Shown piece by piece: positions 18,742 through 27,622 of a stretch of 64,000 nucleotides of DNA. The DNA comes from Allolobophora icterica (Eukaryota > Annelida > Clitellata > Crassiclitellata > Lumbricidae). The translations under genes were made by a program, and so were the position numbers. The notes beneath the pieces are model-generated. The model saw nothing but the letters and a program-made list of their open reading frames with translations. It was not told the origin of the DNA and did no database searches. Within the stretch, counting starts at the first letter, position 1. Every line of letters begins with the position of its first letter. Where the stretch lies: contig OY744611.1 in NCBI GenBank assembly GCA_963556255.1, forward strand, positions 9,039,376-9,103,375. Direction: 5' to 3'.

Positions 18742-18926
18742 ATTTTTTAAACGAAGAAAAATGGAAATGCTACAAAGTGAGAAACGTTTAAAGTCGTTTA
18801 CTGCAGCTAGCTGACAAGTATTAATTTAGAAGCATCTTATTTGGTCAATTTGCGAATAGCTCAAACAGGGAAACCGCGCACGATTGGGGAGAGTCTAATA
18901 TTACCTGCTGCTAAAGATATTGTGAC

Positions 18927-19145
18927 TTGTCTGCTGGGACAAAATGCTGCCAAAAACTGGACATTGTTCCTTTGTCTACATGTAATAGTACTGTTTCCCG
19001 ACGCATTCAAGATTTAGCTTCTGAAGTAAAGAAGATCCCCATTCATAGGATCAAGCAAAGGAAATTTTTGGCGATTCATTTAGATGAGAGTACAGATGTA
19101 TCATGTTACAAACTTTGCTCAGTTGATGGTGTATGTCAGATATGA
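18927..19145 (+). pseudogene. hAT transposase core remnant
   Basis: The phrases STCNSTVSRRIQDLASEVK and FLAIHLDESTDVSCYKL match the start of the RNase H-like core in SCAND3/ZBED-type hAT transposases (the LDESTDV block holds the first Asp). The rest of the domain is missing, so the copy is inactive. Confidence 0.8.
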
Positions 19146-19253
19146 ACATGAACAGGCAGTCAAAGAAAATTTTTTTGCTTGGGGTACGCCAACACTCGAA
19201 TTTTTTACCTGGGGGTACAATAAAAATAAAGTTTGAGAACCCCTGACTTAGAC

Positions 19254-20180
19254 CAACATCTACTGTTTATGTTAGATGTAAGTTTCACAATTAAAACTAC
19301 CTCCCTCAACTTGACGATTCACTGTTAAAATAAACTTGGCTCTAGTACTTTATTCAACTACACTTCAGTAGTTTTTGACAGATCCCATCTTGCGAAGTTC
19401 TGTTTCAATGGCCACCATTGCTGATCGTTCTGTTTCGATATCTTCACGCAAAATGACGCATAGAACCTATTTCCACTCGGGTAGGATTGATTATCCAACG
19501 TCCGTTTCGCCACCACTTCGAAATCGCAAGGATGGCTTTGCGAAGAGTTCTCAACTTACTCAAACAATTATCGCAATTCGTCGCAGGATCACCACAAGAC
19601 CGCCGTCTATAGTCACGCTCCAGTTCGATAAATCTCTCAAGCGAACAACGTCACAATACTCTTCAATGAACTGAGGTCAATTACCTTCCTCTAGTCCATG
19701 ACGACAACTGATTGTAATTATCGGTAATTAGTAGCCTTATTCGATCAATCAGGAGACTGAATCTGAGTCAGCTAGCCTTCAACTGATACGTCCTCAAAGT
19801 TCTTTTTGCACACGGCGCCTTCGCAATATTTCATGTAATTGTAAGATCATTTTGTATGGTTATATGGGCATTAATCCATAGTGTTGGAGTTAAAGAACAG
19901 CAACCCATTTCATGGCAATGGTTTCCTAGAAATCTTAAAATGACCGCAAAAGCAACGGTAATGCAGATAATTATGGCTTGAGATTAAGCGTATGCGAGTT
20001 TAGTTGTACATATGGATAGGAGAAGTTCTTTAATCTCAAACTGATGTTTGCAGCACTCATGGCTCTAACACGTTACTGAAGCTGAACCCTTTATACTGTA
20101 TCTAGAAGAACACGTGGGATTTCTTCATTTTATGCAACTGGTATTGTATCTTTGTTTATCTATATAAATAAAGAAGAAAC
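19254..20180. other. no clear gene; one coding-like stretch on the minus strand
   Basis: On the minus strand at about 19,370-19,660 about 68 codons are open (SKLRTLRKAILAISKWW, GRWIINPTRVEIGS) before a shift into EDIETERSAMVAIETELRK. This may be a relic coding segment; I do not recognise it. The rest appears non-coding. Confidence 0.25.
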
Positions 20181-20201
20181 TCTGTCTGTCTGTCTGTCTG
20201 T
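20177..20201. repeat. (TCTG)n short microsatellite
   Basis: About five TCTG units follow AAGAAGAAACTC. A related TCTG run occurs at 43,310-43,341, in both cases beside repeat-like DNA. Confidence 0.8.
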
Positions 20202-20562
20202 CACATATCTTAGACCGCGATGCATTTCTACACCCTTCCACCTTTTCACTCCAAACCTTCACTACTGTCTCGGGGTTGGCATTACACACCCAGTGTGAGG
20301 CTTGGCGTCCCCCGTTTTCACCGCTTCCATGGTGTCCCGGCGCAAAAACTGTCCGAAATGCCCCCAAATATTCAACTCAACCTATTTTCATTCTCACTCG
20401 CCAGATGGCGCGGCGGTTTAAGCAGCGTTATTTTTCTGATTTCACAGTTCTGTTGCTTATTCGCTAGAGGGATTGAAATTTATATCTACATGCTTTTCAT
20501 ATTTAAAAAAACAGCCCTAACCTTAGTTTGCAGAATATAACACGTTCAGAATATAACACATG

Positions 20563-20651
20563 GGGTGGTGGTGGTGGTGGTGGTGGTGGTGGTGGTGGTG
20601 GTGGTGGTGGTGGTGGTGGTGGTGGTGGTGGTGGTGGTGGTGGTGGTGGTG
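20563..20651. repeat. (GGT)n microsatellite
   Basis: This is an array of about 29 GGT units with one interruption at its right end. Confidence 0.95.
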
Positions 20652-20704
20652 TGGATTGAAGCTTATAACCCCGGGCTAGTTTATAAAAAAAAAATAAAAA
20701 ATAA

Positions 20705-20867
20705 ATAATAATAATAATAATAATAATAGGCCTAATAATAATAATAATATGTTTCTTTGTTTATTTATAATAATAATAGGCCTTTTTCTAAAGGAAGCAC
20801 TACAACTACAACAAATTTCATTAAATTTCTTTCTATTCCTGAGGGACCATTGATACCTCGGGACAAA

Positions 20868-20934
<67 letters not shown>

Positions 20935-20935
20935 G
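20705..20935. repeat. (AAT)n microsatellites, two blocks
   Basis: AAT arrays occur at about 20,705-20,750 (interrupted by GGCCT) and 20,868-20,935. Poly-Asn and poly-Leu frames there are artefacts. Confidence 0.93.
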
Positions 20936-21138
20936 TAATCTTTTTTTAATTAAGCGCCTGCTAACCGCACAGCGCTGTACAGTGAACATACATATAGTAG
21001 AAACGGCAGTTACACAGGGCGCCTTACATACATGTATACAGTAGAATCACATGATAAAAGTTTTACAGGAGTCGAATATAACTGTTTATACGGCAGCCAC
21101 AGGGTGCTATCACGGCCTACTATTCATTTAACCACCGC

Positions 21139-21372
21139 CACCTAGCGAGAAAGAGCAACGGAGAATAATAGCTCTGGATTGAGGTGGATAAGTGCCGACA
21201 AACTCAGTGACTTGGATTTTGCCGATGACATCGCTCTGCTGGACAATACCTGGGATGGAATAAAAGAAATAACAGACAAAGTGCAGGAGGAGGCGGCTAG
21301 AGTCGGGCTTGTTATCAACCCAGAGAAGACCAAGATCATGAAGATAGGGAAATGGCAAGAAGGGGCCAGGAT
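21139..21372 (+). pseudogene. non-LTR retrotransposon reverse transcriptase, 5' piece (split by an inserted transposon)
   Basis: The frame reads DLDFADDIALLDN, containing the FADD active-site motif of non-LTR reverse transcriptases, then EEAARVGLVINPEKTKIM and WQEGARI, where it is cut by a transposon at 21373. It resumes at 23789. The 5' part of the retrotransposon (endonuclease and most of the polymerase) is absent. Confidence 0.88.
21365..21372 (+). repeat. 8 bp target site duplication (left copy)
   Basis: GCCAGGAT at 21365-21372 is identical to 23789-23796, bracketing the 2.4 kb element. Both copies are in frame with the interrupted reverse transcriptase. Confidence 0.95.
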
Positions 21373-21649
21373 TAGGGTGGAGTGAGAAAAAAAATTCTTT
21401 CCTTTTTATAAGCTAGACTATTAAAAATGTGCCAAATGTCCATTGTAACAATCCTGCCAAATGATATTATTTTCTGACAACTGCTTGATCGCCCTTCGCC
21501 CAATTGAAATAATTGGCATTGTAACCATTTAAGTGGGCGTTTAAATGAAGCATTTCGACGATGCCAAAGGTAGGTTTGATTTACATATGTGACACAGTTT
21601 AACAGAACCATCCAATAGCATAATAAAAGACCAGAGAGGACCAAGAAAG

Positions 21650-21895
21650 ATGATAATCGGCGGTATAGATCAAGGGGAGACGTCAAAATTAAAGAGGAAA
21701 TCCGAGCGAGAAGAAGCCAATCTCAAACGAATGAAGAAGCATAAGGCTGGAGAGAAAAAAGTCAAGCCAATTCTGCCGAAGACGACACTGACTCGTCGGA
21801 CACTGACAGTGACAGTGCCACTGTCGATGAGATTGAGTACATTCCAGAATCAGTTAAAACTAAGCCAAAGCAGAATCGCCAATGTCAAAGAATGA
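21650..21895 (+). CDS. N-terminal region of the transposase-like protein, in another frame (frameshift or spliced)
   Basis: This frame is strongly basic (KLKRKSEREEANLKRMKKHKAG) and carries into an AAAAAA run at about 21,755-21,760. From there the neighbouring frame continues with an acidic stretch (AEDDTDSSDTDSDSATVDEIEY) leading straight into the main frame at 21892. A basic nuclear-localisation-like head, acidic linker and catalytic domain in one protein is the likely design. The join is a one-base slip at the A run, real or a sequencing error, or a small intron. Confidence 0.5.
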   Translation: MIIGGIDQGETSKLKRKSEREEANLKRMKKHKAGEKKVKPILPKTTLTRRTLTVTVPLSMRLSTFQNQLKLSQSRIANVKE

Positions 21896-23439
21896 CAATG
21901 TCGCTACCTTCACTCGCTAAAACTTGCGATCGGACCGGAGTCTCGGATAGATCGGCTGCTGTATTAGCAACATCAGTTCTGCATGATCTTGGTCTCGTGT
22001 CGCCGATCGACCGATCTAAAGTAATCGATCGAAGCAAGATCCGCCGAGAACGCAGCAAAACTCGGAAGGAACTTCAGCAGAATGATTATCAGTTCGACCA
22101 CACTCACACTGGCATGGAGGGAGTATTCTTTGATGGCCGCAAGGATCAAACTTTGACACAAGTTCTCGGCAACGACAACAAGTACCACAAAAAAAACCTC
22201 ACGGAAGAACACATAAGCATCATCGCAGAGCCGGGTTCTTCATACTTCAGCCACACGACTGCGCCATCAGGCTCCAGCAAAGACATAGCTGAGTCATTTG
22301 TCGCTAGTTTGAAAGAGCGGAATGCGAAGACAGAGAACATTAAAGTTGTAGGGTGTGACGGCACAAATGTGAACACGGGACACATAGCGGGCGTTATTCG
22401 GCGACTGGAAGAAACCTTCCAGCATCTTTTGCAGTGGCTGGTATGTCTGCTCCATGCCAATGAGCTGCCCCTGCGCCATCTATTTCAGGCACTCGACGGC
22501 GAGACTACAGGCCCGCGCGGATTCTCGGGACCTATCGGAAAGAGGCTAGTGACGTGTAGCGAACAGCCTGTCTCTTCATTTGCACCAGTACAACTGACCG
22601 AGCAACTGTCCAGTGTCGACCCGAAGGAGTTGAGCACAGATCAGCGCTATCTATTGGAAATGTGCAATAGTATCAGAAAAGGTGAATGTAGCATCGATCT
22701 GGCAATGCGAAACCCTGGTTGCCTGAATCACTCACGATGGCTAACGACAGCCAATAGAATCCTCCGATTATATGTCAGCGACATGGAACCGTCAGAGAAT
22801 CTGAAAACGGTGGTGACGTTCATCATTCGCGTATATGCTCCAACGTGGTTCGCCATAAAAGCCCAGTCGTCATGCAAAGATGGAGCTAGGCACCTTCACC
22901 AGATCCTCGTCAAGTCACGATACCTCAGCCCTAAGCACAAGAAGATCGTCGACCCCGTCATTCATCGCAACGCATACTTCGCTCACCCGGAGAATCTCCT
23001 CTTAGCCATGATGACGGACCATCGACCACACATACGTGAGCTGGGCCTGCGACGAGTGATGAAGGCCAGAGCTGAAGCAGATCCCAATGGACAAATACGG
23101 AGGTTCAAGGTTCCCGCAAAACTCAACTTCAACGCTGTGGAATACTTCGACATGATCGACTGGGCAGTCTGCCCTATCTCGGAGCCTCCCGTAATCAAGG
23201 CAATGACAGACACTGAGCTAAGGCATCTCATCACGACGGAGGTGACTCCAACAGTCACCTTCCCAAAATTCCCCAGCCACACGCAAGCTGTGGAAAGACA
23301 CGTGAAGCTGGTGACCGAGGCGGCGATAGCTGTTTGTGGACAGAAATCGCGAGATGGCTTCATCCGTGCACGCGTCGCTTCTCGACAGCTAATGCCCACG
23401 TTCGAGTCAAAACGTGACTTCTCTCACCTCACCTTGTAA
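21892..23439 (+). CDS. transposase-like protein with hAT-style RNase H motifs (515 aa)
   Basis: This uninterrupted 515-residue frame fills the 2.4 kb TIR element and is its likely transposase. I recall the family as abundant unnamed proteins in hydra, aphids and molluscs. Visible motifs are FDGRKDQTL (about 80-88), VVGCDGTNVNTGHIAGVIRRLE (about 149-170; candidate catalytic Asp), LVCLLHANELPLRHLF (about 183-198; a CxxH as in hAT transposases), HSRWLTTANRILRLYV (about 285-300; the hAT-like Trp) and QAVERHVKLVTEA (about 463-475; candidate catalytic Glu). These match the hAT order D...CxxH...W...E. The true protein probably starts upstream (see 21650). Assignment to hAT combines TSD length and motif order, and needs a structure check. 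Confidence 0.8.
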   Translation: MTMSLPSLAKTCDRTGVSDRSAAVLATSVLHDLGLVSPIDRSKVIDRSKIRRERSKTRKELQQNDYQFDHTHTGMEGVFFDGRKDQTLTQVLGNDNKYHKKNLTEEHISIIAEPGSSYFSHTTAPSGSSKDIAESFVASLKERNAKTENIKVVGCDGTNVNTGHIAGVIRRLEETFQHLLQWLVCLLHANELPLRHLFQALDGETTGPRGFSGPIGKRLVTCSEQPVSSFAPVQLTEQLSSVDPKELSTDQRYLLEMCNSIRKGECSIDLAMRNPGCLNHSRWLTTANRILRLYVSDMEPSENLKTVVTFIIRVYAPTWFAIKAQSSCKDGARHLHQILVKSRYLSPKHKKIVDPVIHRNAYFAHPENLLLAMMTDHRPHIRELGLRRVMKARAEADPNGQIRRFKVPAKLNFNAVEYFDMIDWAVCPISEPPVIKAMTDTELRHLITTEVTPTVTFPKFPSHTQAVERHVKLVTEAAIAVCGQKSRDGFIRARVASRQLMPTFESKRDFSHLTL

Positions 23440-23788
23440 CTGTTTGTGACTTTGAAATCAAAGATACTGTAATAATCAAGGCATCTGATTGCATTAAGAT
23501 GGCTATTGACTAGTTGACTACCTTACCTAGGCTGTGGAGCAGTGTGGACTCTAGTGTAGACTAGAGTGTACAGTAGACTGTAGACTAGAGTGTAGACACT
23601 AATCTACCTATATCGTTCTGATGTCGCTTAGTATTGCAAAATAAAAAGTTGCGAAGGGCGATCAAAACATTAATCAACATTCTTGTAATTTTTACACAGT
23701 GTTCTATTGATCTATTGGCACCTTTTGACATATGTAGCTAATTGAAATTCACAAAAAAATTTTTTTTTGCCATTTTCACTCCACCCTA

Positions 23789-24425
23789 GCCAGGATCGCG
23801 ATCGACAACAAAACCAATTGAAGTGGTAGATGACTTTTGCTACCTTGGCAGCACGTTGGCGGCGGATAGCAGTTGTGACAAGGAGATAAGAGTACGTATT
23901 GGGAAGGCAAACGCGGCTTTCGGGAGACTGGAGAGGATATGGAAAAGTAAGGGATGCAGCGTGAAGATCAAGATCCGGCTATATGAGGCGGTAGTTTTGA
24001 GTACCCTGCTGTATGGAGCAGAGTCGTGGCCAATGACGGTAGCAAACAGGAAAAAACTGAAGGCAGCACATCACAGGTGGCAAAGAAGAATTTTACACAT
24101 CTCCTGGAAAGATAAGATCACAAATAAAACCGTCAGAGAAAGAACAGGGCAGGATAAGCTGGAGAACATCATTAGAAAGAAACGACTGAACTGGATGGGA
24201 CACGTGGCCCGCATGAATAATGATAGAAGAGCCAGCCAGGTGACTAGGTGGACTCCGGAGGGGAAGCGTGGGAGAGGAAGACCAAGGAAGAACTGGATGG
24301 GAACTGTTCGAGAAGATCTGAGATGTCTCGAGATGACGGTGGAGGATGCGGTTGAGGTGGCGAAGGACAGAGAAGAATGGAGGAACTGCGTTGCCCGATG
24401 TGCAGCTCTGCACGGGAAGGACTAA
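23789..24425 (+). pseudogene. non-LTR retrotransposon reverse transcriptase, 3' piece after the inserted transposon
   Basis: The frame resumes exactly in register after the duplicated GCCAGGAT: VVDDFCYLGSTLAAD, EIRVRIGKANAAFGRL, IRLYEAVVLSTLLYGAESW, a long basic C-terminus with RLNWMGHVARM and KRGRGRPRKNW, and a natural stop at 24423-24425. This tail is typical of abundant invertebrate non-LTR elements. A (AAGTACT)n-like tail follows at 24,424-24,450, consistent with a retrotransposon 3' end. The 3' coding part looks undamaged. Confidence 0.88.
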
Positions 24426-24448
24426 GTACTAAGTACTAAGTAAGTACC

Positions 24449-24527
24449 TAGCGAGTCGGTCTACGGGATTCGATCTTGGTACCTGCTGCTCTTCACGCCA
24501 GTGTGTTATCCATTACTCTACGGCTCC
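24449..24527 (-). repeat. tRNA-like sequence (SINE head or tRNA pseudogene)
   Basis: On the minus strand the segment carries an A-box-like GTAGAGTAATGGATAACAC and a B-box GATCGAATCCC about 35 bases later. No convincing full cloverleaf was found by eye. Confidence 0.45.
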
Positions 24528-25240
24528 ACTCTTCCCCCATTACTCTACGGGCTAATGATCATTTGCGCTTAAAAGTTCATATGCACAAGGGCTTCACTTT
24601 GCCCAAAAGTTGGTTATGACGAATCTTCTTGATACTATACTGTCAATTACAACAGGCTGGATGACGTCAACAATCTCTGCAGCATAAAATAATAAGTAAG
24701 TAAGCTAATGTGAAGACGTCTATCAGCTTTGCGATATTTGAGTATAATCAAGACCACACAGGCGTTAATTATCGTTACTAGAACGAATGACTGAACAAAT
24801 TGCCGATATTCTGCTGATACGTTCTTCCGCCGACGTCTAACTATCCATCTGAATATATGGAAAAAGGTCGACCAGCACTGGCAGGCGGTCAACATTTTCT
24901 GCTCCAAAGATCTTAGGCAGGGTTTTCGCAACCCAGTGTAGTACCAGTGGTAATCTGGTACAAATTCAGATCTTACGGCTTCAGCATGCTGTATCCTGGC
25001 TTTCTTACGCACTCTGTGGATGGTTCAAAGTGGCATGGCAGAAGGATCACAGCCAAGCACTGCAGCAATTGTAATGCAAAAATTTCACTTCTGAAAACAT
25101 GTCAACCAAAAACACAGGACGTGGGCACCATGACCTTCAACAAGAACTGTGCACTTTTTTTATTCCAAGTGCCAGTAAGTAAGTAAGTATGATAGCACAA
25201 ATAAAACTATTTCAAGCTCATCTCCATGACAAACGTTGAC
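24528..25240. other. no gene seen
   Basis: Only short frames and AAGTAAGTA runs (about 24,690 and 25,170) are present. Confidence 0.5.
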
Positions 25241-25244
25241 CAGG

Positions 25245-26022
25245 TTATACGGCATCAAGATTTACAGCAAATACTACTATATGGTAATATTTATATGTCA
25301 TTGAGCACCATCTTCCAGTTGGAATAGGAAGCTGAAATTTTATCTCAATAATACTATCGACAGGTCTAAAAAACTGAGAGGGTGTCCTGGTTTCTAGCTT
25401 GAACTTTATTTCTTTGGACCACACTACTATACATGTTCCCTCCCTTCTCATGATATGTCCAAAATAGATCATTTTCCTTTCTTTGACTGTTCTCAGCAGA
25501 TTCCTCTCCATGGCCGCAGCCTCCAGCACCCATTCATTTGTCCGCTTTTCCATTCACAATATTTGCATGATCATCCTTAGACATTTCATCTCAAACGCTT
25601 CTATTCTCCTCTCCTCCTCCTTCCTCAGTGTCCAGCTCTCACAGCCGTATAAGGCCACCGGCCATACCAGTGTTCTCAAGAGCTTTATCTTTGTTGCATT
25701 TGTTATGTCATGACTTTTCCATATCTTTTTGAGGTCTGTAGCTACAGCATATCCCTTTGCCAATCGTACCCTGATCTCTATCCCACAGTCGCTGCTCCTA
25801 TCGATTTTCGAACCCAAGTACATGTAACTGTCCACTTGCTCCAGATTTTCTTGGTTGATCTTAATTTGACATATGGTCTCTGTCGTTGTCATGACCTTTG
25901 TCTTATCCGTATTAATCTGCATTCCATATTTTCTCCCCGTCCTGTCCAATCTCTCCACCAGTATTTGTATTTCCTTCTCCGAGCTTGCTATTAGTACTAT
26001 GTCATCCGCGTACCTCAAATTC
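25245..26022 (-). pseudogene. second non-LTR reverse transcriptase, 3' half (minus strand)
   Basis: The frame reads NLRYADDIVLIASS (active-site YADD), INTDKTKVMTT, YMYLGSKIDRSSDCG, VWPVALYGCESWTLRKEEE, then a nonsense codon at about 25,554, and continues in frame with KRTNEWVLEAAAMERNLL and KERKMIYFGHIMRREG. It is the 3' half of a retrotransposon whose 5' half lies at 26974-27560; a 935 bp element inserted between. The nonsense codon and a frameshift in the 5' half mark it as dead. Confidence 0.88.
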
Positions 26023-26030
26023 GTCAACCG

Positions 26031-26965
26031 TATACCCCTAAGCCGTAACTTTTCTGGTTTACGGCTGGCTTGAACAAATTTACGGCTGGTTTTTCGGCTA
26101 GCCGTAAAAGAGCGTAAACTACCTTTTTCGGCTAGCCGTAAATTTTTACGGCTAGCCGAATAGGTAGTTTACGCTCTTTAAGCGTGTAAACTACCTTTTT
26201 CAACTATAAGTGTATCAATCATTAACATAGAAATATAATAAACACTAGGGACAACTTTTAAATCGAAAGGTGGGCAATATTCACTCAGTCTGAAAATAAT
26301 TTTAGATATAAATTCAAATAATTATGTTAAGAAACAAACGGACATTTCATGCTTTCAGTTCACATACGTACATTGCATCGTGTTCAAATTCAATTACGAT
26401 TTACGAGTAGGCCTATGTAATACTGATTGGAAGTTAGAACCACAAAATAATAGGGCTACCAAATGACATGCATTAATAGGTGTAGACCTAGCCGCATAGC
26501 GAGAGAAAAAAGAAACAGATACACAGAAACAAAAAAGTGAAAATTCTGTTAATAGACTGCAGCCGCTTTTGACGCAGAGTAATAAGAGTGTGCACTCTGC
26601 ACTAACCTGCACGAGAGATAAATAATTACAAATATTTAACATTGAATGTAAAACCGGAAGTAGAACTCGGAATATATGCAACATATGACAGCCTGGACAG
26701 GGCAGGGCCCTTACAACAGAAGATTAGACGGCCATGTAACTGACGTCAACACTCACTGCTCATTGCCCACTAAGTACAAATTAGCAAGCCAGCGTGGAAA
26801 CTTTATAATCACAACTGTGTGCATGTTCTAGCCGAACTTTTTCCGGCGGCTAGCCGTGAAATAACTCTCGGCAGTTTTTCGGCTAAGCCGCAAAATTTCC
26901 GGCGGTTTTTCGGCTTGCAGAAATTTTTTCGGCTCGGCGGCTAACGGCGGCGGCTTAGGGGTATG
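26031..26965. mobile_element. 935 bp non-autonomous DNA element with 8 bp TSD and a long internal hairpin
   Basis: The flanks carry the same 8 bases, GTCAACCG (26023-26030 and 26966-26973). The termini are inverted: (T/C)ATACCCCTAAGCCG. Many GGCTAGCCG(T)-type iterons occur near both ends. It interrupts the reverse transcriptase frame exactly, so the empty site can be inferred. No coding capacity is seen. TSD length suggests a hAT-like family. Confidence 0.9.
26107..26180. repeat. near-perfect hairpin inside the 935 bp element
   Basis: Arms AAAGAGCGTAAACTACCT and its complement AGGTAGTTTACGCTCTTT enclose a second pair CGGCTAGCCGTAAA/TTTACGGCTAGCCG, giving a stem of about 33 pairs with a few-base centre. 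Confidence 0.88.
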
Positions 26966-26973
26966 GTCAACCG

Positions 26974-27560
26974 CCTTCCCCCTATCTTCACTCCTCCGTC
27001 GTATCCCTCTAAGGTTTCTCTCATCACCTTCTCCGCCAGAATGTTAAACAAACTTGGAGACAGGACACATCCTTGTCTCACCCCTCTTCTGACTTTAAAC
27101 TCTGTAGATAATGTTCCTGCCACTCTGACCTTTGCTTTTTGTTTTTTTGTACAGTTTTGTTATCAAATTTATTATGTGTCCTGGGAACCCCATTTCTATC
27201 ATTGCCGTCCATAGTGTTTCATGAGCTATTGAGTCAAACGCTTTTTTAAAGTCGACAAAGCAGAGGAAAAGGGGCTGTTGATGTTCGTTGGCTTTTTGCA
27301 TAATAATTCTCAAGTTCGTTATCTGGTCTCTTGTTCCTCTAGCTCTCCTAAAACCCGCCTGTTCGTCCGCTACTTCTGACTCCGTCCGATTCCTCATTCT
27401 TTCTAAAATAATCCTCAAGATAATTTTACTTTCGTGTGCGACCAAGGCCACTGTTCTGTAATTTGTGCATTGCCTGGCATCTCCCTTCTTTGGTATGGGT
27501 ACGAAGATGGAGTTCATAAACACGGAATGTATAAACCAGAGCTGCCGACAATACCAATAC
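26974..27560 (-). pseudogene. second non-LTR reverse transcriptase, 5' half (minus strand)
   Basis: The frame reads PIPKKGDARQCTNYR, ADEQAGFRRARGTRDQI and FVDFKKAFDSI (catalytic motif A Asp), then after a frameshift near 27,110 RRGVRQGCVLSPSLFNIL (motif B). The piece is 5'-truncated near 27,560, next to a dispersed repeat. It continues past the inserted 935 bp element at 26022 and below. Confidence 0.88.
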
Positions 27561-27622
27561 CAATGTTGTTCTTTAAAGTATTGCAATTTTATTACCAAAA
27601 CTTACAAAATACTTAAGCTTAA
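27536..27622 (+). repeat. dispersed repeat family 'CCAGAG...ACCAATACC', copy 1
   Basis: The block AACCAGAGCTG, then GACAATACCAATACCAAT, TTTAAAGTATTGCAATTTTA and CAAAACTTAC recurs at 43,786-43,863 and 44,924-45,092. The class is unknown. Confidence 0.7.

Larger units (their letters stand above)
18053..19245 (+). mobile_element. hAT-superfamily DNA transposon relic with perfect TIRs and 8 bp TSD
   Basis: The ends are perfect 15 bp inverted repeats, CAGGGGTTCTCAAAC and GTTTGAGAACCCCTG. The flanking 8 bases are identical on both sides (ACTTAGAC at 18045-18052 and 19246-19253), which is the hAT target duplication length. The interior is an internally deleted, stop-ridden transposase of the BED-finger (ZBED/SCAND3-like) type. 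Confidence 0.93.
21373..23788 (+). mobile_element. 2,416 bp DNA transposon with 13 bp perfect TIRs and 8 bp TSD
   Basis: The element starts TAGGGTGGAGTGA and ends TCACTCCACCCTA, perfect inverted ends, with GCCAGGAT duplicated on both sides. A 15 bp subterminal inverted repeat, TTGATCGCCCTTCGC (21485-21499) and its complement (23651-23665), is a candidate transposase-binding site. It sits inside a non-LTR retrotransposon and encodes one long transposase-like frame. TSD length and TAGGG ends fit the hAT superfamily. Perfect TIRs and TSDs suggest a young insertion. Confidence 0.92.

Noticed and set aside
20757..21044. poly-Asn and poly-Leu frames
   Set aside because: They are translations of (AAT)n runs.
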